From Macrostomum hystrix (lineage: Eukaryota > Platyhelminthes > Macrostomidae), in the NCBI GenBank assembly GCA_950097015.1, contig CATNEN010000024.1:6090001-6154000 (forward strand): DNA of 64,000 nt, in the 5' to 3' direction. The position numbers and the translations under genes were made by a program. A model generated the notes under the pieces. That model was not told the DNA's origin and searched no databases. It saw only the letters and a list, made by a program, of their open reading frames with translations. Positions 1-11,286 of the stretch are shown in pieces. The number at the start of each line of letters is the position of its first letter. Position 1 is the stretch's first letter.

Positions 1-508
1 TACTTTCCAATCTGCCATTTCCAATCTTACAGTCAGTCTGTCTACTCGATTTCACTCAACTCTAGCCCGTACACTTGCCCCGCATGCCACTGATTGTGGA
101 TGCTGTTTGTCAACGCAAAATGTAAATTTTTCTCGATATTCGATAAAAACTTCAATTTATCGAGAAAAGAAAGTACTTCACAATAACGAATCCTCCGTAC
201 AGGTTGGAATTATTAAAAAAATGTAACAGACTTTTCATTTCAAATTCTTTAATTATTATTTTATTGCTTTTCATTGTAAATGCCAAGTGAAAGTCACCGA
301 TGCAGAGCGTTTCAATTAAGTTCAGATTTGGAGTGGCTTGAAATTTGACACCTCACTTCTACTTGCATGGCTTCCTGGCAAACAAAGGAAAATGGGATCT
401 CATTTCCAGGGCGGTGCCAGGGATCTACTCGTAGCATCAAGTGGCATTAAGTAGCTGTCAAAGAAAATCGATTGCAACCTTAGATTTGTGATTGGCAGCT
501 TAGATCTT
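1..508. other. unique intergenic DNA, no gene seen
   Basis: AT-rich unique sequence with no convincing exon or RNA gene. It precedes the CTGT microsatellite. Confidence 0.5.
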
Positions 509-731
<223 letters not shown>

Positions 732-1179
732 GTCGCCCTCTTAAACACGAAGCCAAGTGTTTTCCATCGGCGCTGAAGCGTGAGGAACAAAGCTGAGCCT
801 CTGGGTAGCAGTCTTAGAAAATTGCCAGGGAAAGCACGAAGGCCGGGCAATGAAGGAGAAAACAGCTCCGGTGAGGCCAGAGAACAGATAGAGAAGCAGC
901 AGACCTGAGCCTTGGAGCATTTAGGAAAGAGATCCACCCATTGGTGATTCGGGCAGAATGCGTGGCAGACACTGGGAGCAAAGAAGAGCGGAGGGTGCGG
1001 CAGCAGCAGCGGTTTGGCGGATTGAAAATAGGGAAAATAGGAGACCAAAAGGGGGGCAGATTTTTGGTGCCGGGAGACCGCGAGTGGAAGAAGGCAGGCG
1101 TGGGTAGAGGGGGTAGCGGAGGAAGGGGAACGGCACGCGGAGCGGGGCGGGCTTCCAGACTGTTAGGAGAGAGGAGGGT

Positions 1180-1190
1180 GGAAATAAAAG
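1180..1190 (+). promoter_or_regulatory. possible TATA-like element upstream of the four-pass membrane protein gene
   Basis: The stretch GGAAATAAAAGC lies about 170 bp before the chosen start codon, in otherwise GC-rich, purine-rich DNA. The position would allow a short 5' leader. This is inference only, with no other promoter motif to support it. Confidence 0.2.
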
Positions 1191-1353
1191 CTGCACGGAA
1201 GAAAGGCCGGCTGAGCCTTGCCCTAGTGTGGCGGAGAGCACCCGGATCTGGGGTCAAGAAAATAAAAGAAGAAGCAGAAGAGAAGCCGGCGGAGCCACCA
1301 GAAGAGATTTCCAGTTGATTTTGTTCGCTCGACAAGCCGTGAAGCCGGGCGCA

Positions 1354-2400
1354 ATGTACGCCGGCGGCTCAGCGCTACCAGACTATGCCAATGTGGAGGC
1401 GATGCGGCACCACCGGGCACAGCAGAAGCGGCCAGCATCGCCGTCGATTTCCATCAAGTCCGGAAGCTGCGGCAACAGCGGCGGCAGCGATAATCAAGAG
1501 AATGACGGATGCTGCTGCTGCTGTTGCTGCTCCTGCTGCGGAAGCCTGCAGGGCGAGTTGGACGATCGGGCGGGCCGGTTCGCCAGCGCGCTGCTGCTGT
1601 TGGCAGCCCTGCTGCTGTCCGTTGATGCGGCTCGGCTGACGATGTTCGGCTGGCACTCGGACGGCGACTATTTGAAGTTTAACTTTGCCGGCATCGGCAA
1701 CGATGTCGACTGGCCCCGTTGCGTTGGCGTCGGCGGCGGCTTTGTCGGTGGCGTCAACGGCGGCGGAACTGGCGCAGCGGCTCCGGCCATCAGCCGTTCG
1801 GCTCGGGACACGACCGGCTGGCTGACGGAGGCCCACCAGACCCTGACCGCCGGCCTCCTGCTGGCTGGCGAAGCAGTTGACGCCGGACTGCGCTTGCCAC
1901 CACCACGGCAGCCGCCGAAGCCGCTGACTCTGGCTTTGAATCACATCGGCTGGGCTGCCAGCGTCTGCCTGCTGGCCGCCGCCATCCTGCCTGCCTGCCT
2001 GCGGTCGCGCCGGCCCGCCCGCTGTTCCCTGATCTCAGGAGCCGTCCTGTCGGCTGCGGCTGTGCTCCTGGCCCTGATGGCCACCTCCGCCTGCCTCGTG
2101 AAGATCTACTTCTTCTCGCTGTGCGAGGTGGGCAGCTCGCAGGCGCGGCCGCCGCGCTACGACAGTCTGGTGCCGCCCTGTCCGCTGCTCCGCAAGGCCT
2201 TCTTCTGCGCCGAGTGCTTCAGCCTCCTGGTGCTGATTGCTGCTGCTTGTATGGCCGCCTGCCTGCTGGCCTTCCTCAGCCGGGCGCTGTGCGACTGCGG
2301 AGACGGGCAGCGGCGGCGACGTCGGCTGGGGCGACCGCGTCGGCTGCAGCGGAGGCAGGACGCAGACTGCTACGAAGACAGTGCCGGATTTACTGTGTGA
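1354..2400 (+). CDS. four-pass transmembrane protein of unknown function
   Basis: The open frame gives 348 aa from the ATG at 1354 (context GGGCGCA-ATG). The frame stays open upstream to another ATG at 1228; I prefer 1354 because the residues before it look like translated leader. The N-terminal 70 residues are polar and carry a nine-cysteine cluster (residues 53-62, seven in a row), a plausible palmitoylation site. Hydrophobic helices lie at about 76-93, 192-216, 226-257 and 287-309. A long Gly-rich loop joins helices 1 and 2, and a shorter loop with Cys257 and Cys276 joins helices 3 and 4. The tail has an Arg-rich stretch (320-334). The topology suits a tetraspan protein with both ends in the cytoplasm, but I see no claudin, tetraspanin (no CCG in the large loop) or connexin signature, so I assign no family. 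GC-rich codon use with strong third-position C/G supports real coding. It appears intronless, and could be one exon of a larger gene. Confidence 0.65.
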   Translation: MYAGGSALPDYANVEAMRHHRAQQKRPASPSISIKSGSCGNSGGSDNQENDGCCCCCCCSCCGSLQGELDDRAGRFASALLLLAALLLSVDAARLTMFGWHSDGDYLKFNFAGIGNDVDWPRCVGVGGGFVGGVNGGGTGAAAPAISRSARDTTGWLTEAHQTLTAGLLLAGEAVDAGLRLPPPRQPPKPLTLALNHIGWAASVCLLAAAILPACLRSRRPARCSLISGAVLSAAAVLLALMATSACLVKIYFFSLCEVGSSQARPPRYDSLVPPCPLLRKAFFCAECFSLLVLIAAACMAACLLAFLSRALCDCGDGQRRRRRLGRPRRLQRRQDADCYEDSAGFTV

Positions 2401-3360
2401 GAATGAGGATAATAGAGAGCTGGTTTAGCTGCCAGCTTATACTTGCTACATTTTTACTTTGGTCCTGCAAAAGAGAAGTTCTGAGAAAAAAATTAACAAA
2501 ATTTTCCGTGACAAGATTTACGGCTTTCAGTAACTCCCAGATCTCATACACTTTTATGCATGTAGCTTAACTCTCCTTATCTCTTATCTTTTCCCTTCCC
2601 TCTTCTCTTACCCCTCTCTCCTCCTGCCTCTTCCCTCTCTCCTCTTCCCTCTCCCCTCTTACCTCCTCTCTCTCCTCTTCCCTCTCTCCTCTTCCCTCTT
2701 CCCTTTTTTTCTCTCCCGAAGCATCCCTAATTTTTCAGTTTATCCTATATTCCCTATTGTCCCAACCCATCCATCCCCGCTTGTTTCACCAAACCTCTTT
2801 CTAGCATCAGTTTCAAACTTAGGGATTAGTACCTGACGCAATTTTGGTATATTTTAATTTTGCCTAGCTCTTGATGTTTTATAATATATGACATAACAAT
2901 ATTTTAATTAAATTTACAGATTAACTTGCCGAATGGCGAGATTAACCCGACGGAGATTTAATTACGAGCCCCAATTTCCTGAAAGATATTCTTAGTAATC
3001 TCTCCTCTTTCTATTTAACTGCAGAGCCGGTATATACATATATGTATAGATATTAAAGCTACACAGTACTTCAGTATCATTTCACAGAGGCTCTTTTGCT
3101 AAGTTCGTTGCTTCAATGTTCTTTTTTGCTTCCTGTGAGTTTGTATTGCTTCTGTTCTGTAATAAGACTGCAAAATATGCAAGCCTTAGATTTATCGAAA
3201 GCTTAATAAAAAACTTTCACAGCTACCATTCAGCATTGTGCAGTCACGTAATGAATCAAATCAGAACACAATGATTGATCTGACTTCAAAGGGTATGAAA
3301 ATGTTGTATATAAGAGAGTAATGGGACGGAAAGGAGAGGAAAAAGAGAGAAGCATGACAG
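2401..3360. other. 3' flank of the membrane-protein gene, with pyrimidine tract
   Basis: No further gene is seen. A CTCTTCCC-rich pyrimidine tract lies at about 2570-2720. The rest is unique AT-rich DNA, with a candidate polyadenylation signal near 3205. Confidence 0.5.
3205..3210 (+). terminator. candidate polyadenylation signal AATAAA
   Basis: An AATAAA about 800 bp after the stop of the membrane-protein gene, in AT-rich DNA. It would give a long 3' UTR including the pyrimidine tract at 2570-2720. No transcript evidence. Confidence 0.25.
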
Positions 3361-3905
3361 GTGAACGGAGTAAGGAAAGTTGAAGGAAAGTGGAAGGAGA
3401 GGGGAAGGAAAGTGGAAGGAGAGGGGAAGAAGAGGGGAAGAAGAGGGGAAGGAGAGGGGAAGGAGAGGGGAAGGAGAGGGGAAGGAGAGGGGAAGGAAGT
3501 AGAAGGAGAGGGGAAGGAGAGGGGATGGAGAGGGGAAGGAAGTAGAAGGAGGGGGGAAGGAGAGGGGATGGAGAGGGGAAGGAAGTAGAAGGAGGGGGGA
3601 AGGAGAGGGGATGGAGAGGGGAAGGAAGTGGAAGGAGAGGGGAAAGAAAGTGGAAGTAGAGGGGAAGGAGAGGGGAAGGAGAGGGGAAGGAGAGGGGATG
3701 GAGAGGGGAAGGAAGTGGAAGGAGAGGGGAAGGAGAGGGGAAGGAGAGGGGAAGGAGAGGGGAAGGAAGTGGAAGGAGAGGGGAAGGAAGTAGAAGGAGG
3801 GGGGAAGGAGAGGGGATGGAGAGGGGAAGGAAGTGGAAGGAGAGGGGAAGGAGAGGGGAAGGAGAGGGGAAGGAAGTGGAAGGAGAGGGGAAGGAGATGG
3901 GAAGG
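3361..3905. repeat. polypurine minisatellite, about 12-bp unit
   Basis: Almost pure purine on the plus strand, built from AAGGAGAGGGGA with AAGGAAGTAGAAGG variants. Such mirror-symmetric G-runs can form triplex or quadruplex DNA. Open frames on both strands are repeat artefacts. Confidence 0.95.
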
Positions 3906-4302
3906 ATGGAGACAGGCGATCTTCCCTCATGACTGACGGATTGATGGCGAGTCCAAGTAGACAGCCGGGCAATTGCGAGGAAGCGAGAGAAGCGGTCGAA
4001 CGAAGAGTCAGGAAGCTGGACCCGAGCTCTAATCCGCAGTGACAGGCCTCCGTAATGGAGGCTCAGCCGTATCACGCTGGGTGGTGGTGCAAAAAATAAT
4101 CGAACTTTTAGCAACTCGACTCTCGGATTTCTTGGGTAACGATTTTTCCACCAACTATGCAAGCTGAGAAGATTTTGAGCATAAAAAAAAGCTTGGTGTC
4201 TGATCCGCAAAACAAGATTCTATTACGATAATCGACAAGTCGCTGTGTCTTTGCCCGTAAAAAGACGCCTTGATATAAAAAATTCCCTTCCTTAGAACAT
4301 GA

Positions 4303-4800
4303 GTAATCCCAGACTGTTGGGATCTCGAATGTGACAGGGGATCAGACTGTTGGGATCTCGAAGGTGACAGGGGATCAGACTGTTGGGATCTCGAAGGTGA
4401 CAGGGGATCAGACTGTTGGGATCTCGAAGGTGACAGGGGATCAGACTGTTGGGATCTCGAAGGTGACAGGGGATCAGACTGTTGGGATCTCGAAGGTGAC
4501 AGGGGATCAGACTGTTGGGATCTCGAAGGTGACAGGGGATCAGACTGTTGGGATCTCGAAGGTGACAGGGGATCAGACTGTTGGGATCTCGAATGTGACA
4601 GGGGATCAGACTGTTGGGATCTCGAAGGTGACAGGGGATCAGACTGTTGGGATCTCGAATGTGACAGGGGATCAGACTGTTGGGATCTCGAATGTGACAG
4701 GGGATCAGACTGTTGGGATCTCGAATGTGACAGGGGATCAGACTGTTGGGATCTCGAATGTGACAGGGGATCAGACTGTTGGGATCTTAAACGTGACTGG
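4303..4800. repeat. 33-bp minisatellite (about 15 copies)
   Basis: The unit begins GTGACAGGGGATCAGACTGT and continues TGGGATCTCGAA plus G/T and G. Because 33 is a multiple of three and the unit has no stop, an 11-residue repeat frame is open throughout. There is no sign that it is a protein. Confidence 0.97.
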
Positions 4801-5669
4801 GGATCATAAATTGAAATCAGAAAAAGTTCTGCTCATGCTACACATTTTCTAAAGGAAGTACTTATTTTAGCAGAGCAATTCTCAATCAGAGGCGCGCATC
4901 CAGCGGCCCTCTTAACCAATAAATCAATCTCCCCTAGGCAGCCTACGGTTGCCCACTACCCCCTCACTCTGTCTGTCTCTCCAGCAGCTCTTAAGGGGAG
5001 ATAAATATCGGTTGGAAGGCATGGTTTGAGTACGCGAGTGAAGAGGCCCTTGATGGCTGCTGTTGCTGCTGCTGCTGCTGCTACCGACTGCTGGGTATTT
5101 GCCCAAGTCCTTGTTGTCCAGCTTCGCACATTTTGTACTTCTATGCAGAAAAAATTTGTTCGCTCATTGCCCAACTTAAACTCAAACATAATCTCGGCCT
5201 GGTTGGTGTAATCAGTTGAGGCGCAGTGCTCAATGGAAATTATTCAGCTAGCAGCGATTAGACTCTAATCCTCTGAGTCGGAAAATCGATTAGAATTAAT
5301 CGCGGAATTAGATAAGTGCATTAAATCCAAAATTTTACGAAGAAGAGCTGATCAGAAATTGTCGAGTAGTTTTTGCTGCCCCTAGTCACTGATGGGACAG
5401 GAGTTTGGCCTCGAAACGCTTTTGCATTTTTTTGCGTTTTGCATTATTGATTCAGATCCCAAAAAGGGAGCTGTGAAATTCAGGCAGACGGGTGGTGTAT
5501 TTTCTATTTATCCCTTATCGGGCAAAAACAGATTAGGGACTGCGGCGTTAAAGGGCCACATATGCCAAGAGCGTAGAGCGTCTATGCAAATTATTATTTT
5601 AATAAATGCACTTTTAGCCCATGAGGTATAGCACAAATTCTGTTCGAGCATACCAAGGACTGTATAAAT
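4801..5669. other. unique DNA, no gene seen
   Basis: Includes a short CTG/CAG run near 5050-5090. No exon or RNA gene can be supported. Confidence 0.45.
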
Positions 5670-6540
5670 TCAGTTTGAGCACACAATTCCTATATAGAAT
5701 TCAGTTTGAGCACACATAATTCCTATATGGAATTCAGTTTGAGCACACAATTCCTACATGGAATTCAGTTTGAGCACACAATTCCTATATAGAATTCAGT
5801 TTGAGCACACAATTCCTATATGGAATTCAGTTTGAGCACATAATTCCTATATAGAATTCAGTTTGAGCACACATAATTCCTATATGGAATTCAGTTTGAG
5901 CACATAATTCCTATATGGAATTCAGTTTGAGCACACAATTCCTATATGGAATTCAGTTTGAGCACACAATTCCTATATAGAATTCAGTTTGAGCACACAA
6001 TTCCTATATGGAATTCAGTTTGAGCACACATAATTCCTATATGGAATTCAGTTTGAGCACACAATTCCTATATGGAATTCAGTTTGAGCACACAATTCCT
6101 ATATGGAATTCAGTTTGAGCACACAATTCCTATATGGAATTCAGTTTGAGCACATAATTCCTATATAGAATTCAGTTTGAGCACACATAATTCCTATATG
6201 GAATTCAGTTTGAGCACATAATTCCTATATGGAATTCAGTTTGAGCACATAATTCCTATATAGAATTCAGTTTGAGCACACATAATTCCTATATAGAATT
6301 CAGTTTGAGCACACATAATTCCTATATAGAATTTGGTTTGAGCACACATAATTCCTATATAGAATTTGGTTTGAGCACACATAATTCCTATATAGAATTT
6401 GGTTTGAGCACACAATTCCTATATAGAATTCAGTTTGAGCACACAATTCCTATATAGAACTCAGTTTGAGCACACATAATTCCTATATAGAATTTGGTTT
6501 GAGCACACATAATTCCTATATAGAATTAAGGTTTGAGCAC
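5670..6540. repeat. 31-34-bp minisatellite containing GAATTC (about 27 copies)
   Basis: The unit is TTCAGTTTGAGCACACAATT followed by CCTATATGGAA. Length variants carry CACATAATT, and a diverged right end carries TTTGGTTTGAG. The unit junction makes the palindrome GAATTC. Confidence 0.96.
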
Positions 6541-6879
6541 CCTAGAAACTATAAATTCAAAGACAGACACCTAATTCAATTTCCAATATCCTACTCGAAC
6601 AATTTGACTAACTAGAGTCTTTGAAGCAGATTGAAAAGAAGGCAGTTGCCACGCGATGCTTTTTGCTAATTTTCCCGCTAGAAAAAGTGCGAGCTACAGC
6701 TGCTGCGGGCTCCATCATTGCTGTCCCTTTTATGCAAATCAATTATTGATTAGAGCTCTGGCTCATTCTAGCATTGTAAGTAAATTAGTAAGGAGGGAGG
6801 AGACTATTGCTGAGGACTGTATAAATTATCAGGCTGTGTTTCAGGCTGTGAAATAGATGAGTTTTAAGCTCCTTGCAAT
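6541..6879. other. unique spacer between two minisatellites
   Basis: No gene seen. Confidence 0.45.
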
Positions 6880-8130
6880 GAGCACTCACAGCACAGCAGA
6901 CATTGTGCTGAGCATTCACAACACAGCAGACATTGTGCTGAGCATTCACAACACAGCAGACATTGTGCTGAGTATTCACAACACAGCAGACATTGTGCTG
7001 AGTATTCACAACACAGCAGACATTGTGCTCAGCATTCACAGCACAGCAGACATTGTGCTGAGCATTCACAACACAGCAGACATTGTGCTGAGCATTCACA
7101 ACTCAGCAGACATTGTGCTGAATTTTCACAACACAGCAGACATTGTGCTGAATTTTCACAACACAGCAGACATTGTCCTGAGTATTCACAACACAGCAGA
7201 CATTGTGCTGAATTTTCACAACACAGCAGACATTGTGCTGAATTTTCACAACACAGCAGACATTGTCCTGAGTATTCACAACACAGCAGACATTGTCCTG
7301 AGTATTCACAACACAGCAGACATTGTGCTGAATTTTCACAACACAGCAGACATTGTGCTGAGTATTCACAACACAGCAGACATTGTGCTGAGCATTCACA
7401 ACACAGCAGACATTGTGCTGAGCATTCACAACACAGCAGACATTGTGCTGAGTATTCACAGCACAGCAGACATTGTCCTGAGTATTCACAGCACAGCAGA
7501 CATTGTGCTGAGTATTCACAACACAGCAGACATTGTGCTGAGCATTCACAACACAGCAGACATTGTGCTGAGTATTCACAACACAGCAGACATTGTGCTG
7601 AGTATTCACAACACAGCAGACATTGTGCTGAGTATTCACAACACAGCAGACATTGTGCTGAGCATTCACAACACAGCAGACATTGTGCTGAGTATTCACA
7701 ACACAGCAGACATTGTGCTGAGTATTCACAACACAGCAGACATTGTGCTGAGTATTCACCACACAGCAGACATTGTGCTGAGCATTCACAACACAGCAGA
7801 CATTGTGCTGAGCATTCACAACACAGCAGACATTGTGCTGAGTATTCACAACACAGCAGACATTGTCCTGAGCATTCACAACACAGCAGACATTGTGCTG
7901 AGTATTCACAACACAGCAGACATTGTGCTGAGCATTCACAACACAGCAGACATTGTGCTGAGCATTCACAACACAGCAGACATTGTGCTGAGTATTCACA
8001 ACACAGCAGACATTGTGCTGAGTATTCACAACACAGCAGACATTGTGCTGAGCATTCACAACACAGCAGACATTGTGCTGAGCATTCACAACACAGCAGA
8101 CATTGTGCTGAGCATTCACAACACAGCAAA
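6880..8130. repeat. 30-bp minisatellite (about 41 copies) joined to a SINE tail
   Basis: The unit is ACATTGTGCTGAGCATTCAC plus AACACAGCAG, with very regular 30-bp spacing. Variants (AGTATTC, AATTTTC, CATTGTCC) are interspersed. The right end runs without a gap into the 3' end of a tRNA-derived element at 8131-8205. Several frames are open on both strands purely from the period. Confidence 0.97.
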
Positions 8131-8205
8131 TTCTTCCCATGGAGTCGGGAATCGAACCCCCGACCTTCAAGTCGTGAGTCAGACGCTAGGCTACACTAGA
8201 CAACA
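8131..8205 (-). mobile_element. tRNA-derived SINE head (family 2)
   Basis: Read on the minus strand, this has a box-A-like TAGCCTAGCGTC and a near-perfect box B GGGTTCGATTCCC about 35 bp later, ending CTCCATGGGAA. It resembles the element at about 9755-9835, which shares AGGTC, GTTCGATTC and TCCATGGG. I see no foldable acceptor stem, so it is a SINE or tRNA pseudogene rather than a working tRNA. The 30-bp minisatellite begins where its tail should be. Confidence 0.6.
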
Positions 8206-8689
8206 AGCCCTGATTAGCGGTGTAGAGTCATTAAGAAAGCGGAAGCTTAACTATGGAGAGCATCGACTATAGGAGAGTGCCGTGACAAGTTTTCAAAAAG
8301 CGTCTTTTGACATACATTGTTTGCTGAATAATTGAGTGCTTCTGTTGGCGCGTGGAACGAAGGCTACTATCTAAGGAATCTAAGGAGGGAGCAGCTTTTG
8401 CATTTCCTGAATTTATTTATAACCTCAGCAGCAGTAGGAGCAGAATAAATGCACCTAAATTTGAAAGGAAATGGGTACTAGAAAGACCAACTATAGCTGC
8501 TGATAAATTTGATCAGTTTTTAACTAAGAAAATTGCATCGGTATATTGATTGTACAGTATTTTAAACAAGCGCGTGTTTCTCATTTTCTCTACACAAGTT
8601 TCACGTAAGGACTTAAGATATTTAGCACTTTTTAAAATGGTTTCAAAATAGGAGTGAAATGGAAATAAGATTTGAAAGCTGTCAATTAT
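8206..8689. other. unique DNA, no gene seen
   Basis: A 65-codon open frame (8352-8549) has no recognisable features. Otherwise AT-rich DNA. Confidence 0.4.
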
Positions 8690-9070
8690 AATAACAGAAA
8701 TAATAATAATAATAATAGCAAAAGGGCTGCTTGCAATGGCACACTAGACATTGGTGACACTAGACCCGCAGCCAGCGAGGAGGCAATTCTGTCCATTTCG
8801 CTGACTCCTGAGCACACACGCACACAGATACTGTACGCAGGCACACGCTCACACAGGTGTGTACATCTGCCCTGACTTTCTCATCATCAGGCAGTGTACA
8901 CTCTCATTGTGCCTTGGAGGTTGGCCCTCAAGGGCGTAAATTGCACGACAAGCCTCCAAGCCTTCTCTCCGCGGCTGCACCCAAATGAATGCGGCCTCGC
9001 AGCAGAATCGAGCTCAGGGACCTTGGTGCGAGAGGCAAAAGCGTAAACCGCTATGCCACTCACCCTCCTT
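8690..9070 (-). mobile_element. tRNA-derived SINE, family 1, copy A (near full length)
   Basis: Read on the minus strand, the head carries box A (GTGGCATAGCGG) and box B (GAGCTCGATTC). A body of about 250 bp follows, with landmarks GGAGAGAAGG, TTGGAGG, CAGGTGTG and GCTGACTCC complements, ending in an (ATT)n tail at 8697-8718. Three more copies (17375-17695, 21545-21850, 59005-59325) share the body at high identity. The tail and internal Pol III-type promoter mark a non-autonomous retroposon. Confidence 0.85.
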
Positions 9071-9080
9071 GGTCAATGAT

Positions 9081-9300
9081 GATTGGCCAAGGTCAGTCCC
9101 GTGCCTGGCTAGCGAATGTTAAAAAGGTGGTTCCCGAAAACGTTTCTAAAAATAGAAACAATGATTGGTCAAGGTTAGTCCCGTGCCTGGCTAGCGAATG
9201 TTAAAAAGGTGGTTCCCGAAAACGTTTCTAAAAATAGAAACAATGATTGGTCAAGGTTAATCACGTGTTTGGCTTGAGCAATCTTAAAAAGTTGTTTTTT
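9081..9300. repeat. 82-bp direct repeat, about 2.6 copies
   Basis: Units start at GATTGGYCAAGG (9081, 9163, 9245). The first two are nearly identical and the third is partial and diverged. The repeat begins about 12 bp beyond the SINE head. Confidence 0.9.
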
Positions 9301-10504
9301 CTAATTGCTGCGTCAACCAAATAGAGTAGTCAATTATCCATTATCTACCTTTTATAATGAAATAGTATACTTATTTAATAAAAGAATAACTAGCATAAAT
9401 TTGAAAAACATAAATTGTTTTTAAGTACTAAATGGATCGATAATCGTGCACAAGCGTAGTCCATAAAATACGATACATTAATTTGCACATCACGAGAAGC
9501 CGTAAGGGCCCAAAAAAAATCTTACATTACTACTCAAGGGCTGGTGCACGCTCCTGTTCCGATTTAAAAAGGCCCAGACTTACATATCTCCTTAGGGAAT
9601 TGCCGAATTGGCATCTCGGGTCTCAGTGACAAATCGGATTGAGTTTTGAGATGGCGACCACTCTATTGCTCGTTAGTGGTTCTGAAATTCTGCATTTATT
9701 GAAATAAAGTTGAGTTCTAAGTACGACTATGGTCGGGGTAAAGTCAAAGAGAGCTTGTAGCCAAGTGCTTAGAGCTTTGTTCTTCCGACTGAGAGGTCTG
9801 GAGTTCGATTCTCAATCCATGGGGAAGCAGTGCGTGTCCGCGGACTGAAGACCTGTACACACAGCCAGGGCTAGGTGTTATTTCTATCTTTTAACTAATC
9901 TGAGTACAAAAAGTATATTAAAAAAAGTTGCTTCTAATTGTTTAGTTAGTCCGCTATATCTGACGGTAATCAAATTTGAAAAAAGCTTTCAAGTTTATTT
10001 CGGTAGCAACAAATTATGACAAGTCAGGAGATTTGACAGATAATTTTAAGCGAAAAAGCTTTAAATAACTTTAATTTATTAGAAACTTGTAAAAATCTAA
10101 ATTATAGCTCGTACATCGAAGTATGCGACAAAAATTGCTCGCAATAGTGTAAGCTACTGTAAGTAGTCCTTGAGGAGTAAAACGTTATGATTCGCTTGAA
10201 TAACCTAAAGTAAAATGGCTTCTAACTAATAAATCACGAATCTTAGTAAAAAATTGATCCGTCAAAATTTATGGAACAAGCACATTGACACTACTTAACA
10301 ATCAGACGGCAGTAGTACTGCAGCGAAAGATAAAATACAGTTTTGGAAAACAGCGAAAGAATTAAAATTCAACCGCATAGGAAGACCTTCACCAAAAAGC
10401 TAATAGCAATGAACAATTATTATTAACAAATTAACAAGCTCTTTAACTAATTAGTTATTCGTGTGCGCCAGTTTGAAAAAAACTGATGCCCCGGTACGAT
10501 ATAA
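9301..10504. other. unique DNA with one SINE-like element and a candidate FAXDC2 polyadenylation signal
   Basis: No exon found in about 1.2 kb of AT-rich sequence downstream of the FAXDC2 gene. On the minus strand an AATAAA lies at 10075-10080, about 780 bp past the FAXDC2 stop; it is the clearest candidate 3' end. Nothing else is supported except the element at 9755-9835. Confidence 0.4.
9755..9835 (+). mobile_element. tRNA-derived SINE-like element (family 2)
   Basis: A box-A-like TAGCCAAGTGCTTAGAG is followed at tRNA spacing by a box-B-like GAGTTCGATTC and AATCCATGGGGAA. It shares the region around box B and the CCATGGG end with the element at 8131-8205. No complete cloverleaf is evident. 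The 3' limit is unclear. Confidence 0.5.
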
Positions 10505-10836
10505 GCAACCCATTCTATTGCATAACACATGGGATAGATTAGCGTTTCCATCAATCGGATATATAAGCAATCTATTCTGTTCCTTCATCAATGTGATGGA
10601 TTAGCAATCCGTTCGTTCCTTTATCCATGGGATAGATTAGCAATCCATACGGTTCCTTTATCCATGGGATAGATTAGCAATCCAATATATTCCATCCCAC
10701 AAGGGATAGATTAGCAATCCAATCTATTCCATCACACAAGGGATAGATTAGCAATCCATTCTATTCCATACCACAAGGGATAGATTAGCAATCCATTCTG
10801 TTCCATCACACATGGGATAGATTAGCAATCCCGTTG
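10505..10836. repeat. 37-bp minisatellite (about 8-9 copies)
   Basis: The unit is GGGATAGATTAGCAATCCAT plus TCTATTCCATACCACAA, degenerate toward the left. It ends about 20 bp beyond the FAXDC2 stop codon, so it would lie in the 3' UTR. Confidence 0.93.
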
Positions 10837-10856
10837 AGTTCAACCCAAGCTTGAGT

Positions 10857-11286
10857 TCACTTAGAAGCCTCAGCCTGGCGTCTCTTGTCGCCCCCCTTCT
10901 CATCCTCCGGGAACTGCTCACGCACTGGTACCAGGCTGAGCAGCAGGAAGTGCCTCTGGTAGGCCTTGCTGGCTCTGAACAGCCGATCTGTGCCGTGAAG
11001 ACTGTCAAGCACGCCGAGGACGCCGAAGTTGTTGACAAACTTCAGGTGGTGAAAGTCGTGAGCTTCAGGCGAGGGCAGTAGAGGAAAGTGGTAGCCGCAG
11101 TGGGCAATCGAGGTGGAGACAAGAGCCAGGCAGAACCAGACCCACACAGTGCCGATGTGCGAGCCCATGATCAGAGGCCCAACACACGGCGGCAGCAGGT
11201 TGGATAGCACGTGCTCAACTGGGTGCGCGTACAGGGATATTATCCCAATGGGAGCGGTCCACTCGTGATGAACCTTGTGAATATAC
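10857..11286 (-). CDS. FAXDC2: FAXDC2-like, coding exon 3 (residues 190-332, stop)
   Basis: The acceptor is TTGTCTTCAG|G. It encodes histidine boxes 2 and 3 and a charged C-terminal tail, and ends at a stop at 10857-10859. A stop-free frame continues upstream through the intron only because the minisatellite there lacks stops. Confidence 0.94.

Noticed and set aside
6880-8130. CRISPR-like regular spacing
   Set aside because: Units are contiguous with no unique spacers, and the genome is animal.
6857-8272. 471-codon plus-strand frame and matching minus-strand frames
   Set aside because: Translation of the 30-bp minisatellite; the non-repeat end comes from a SINE.
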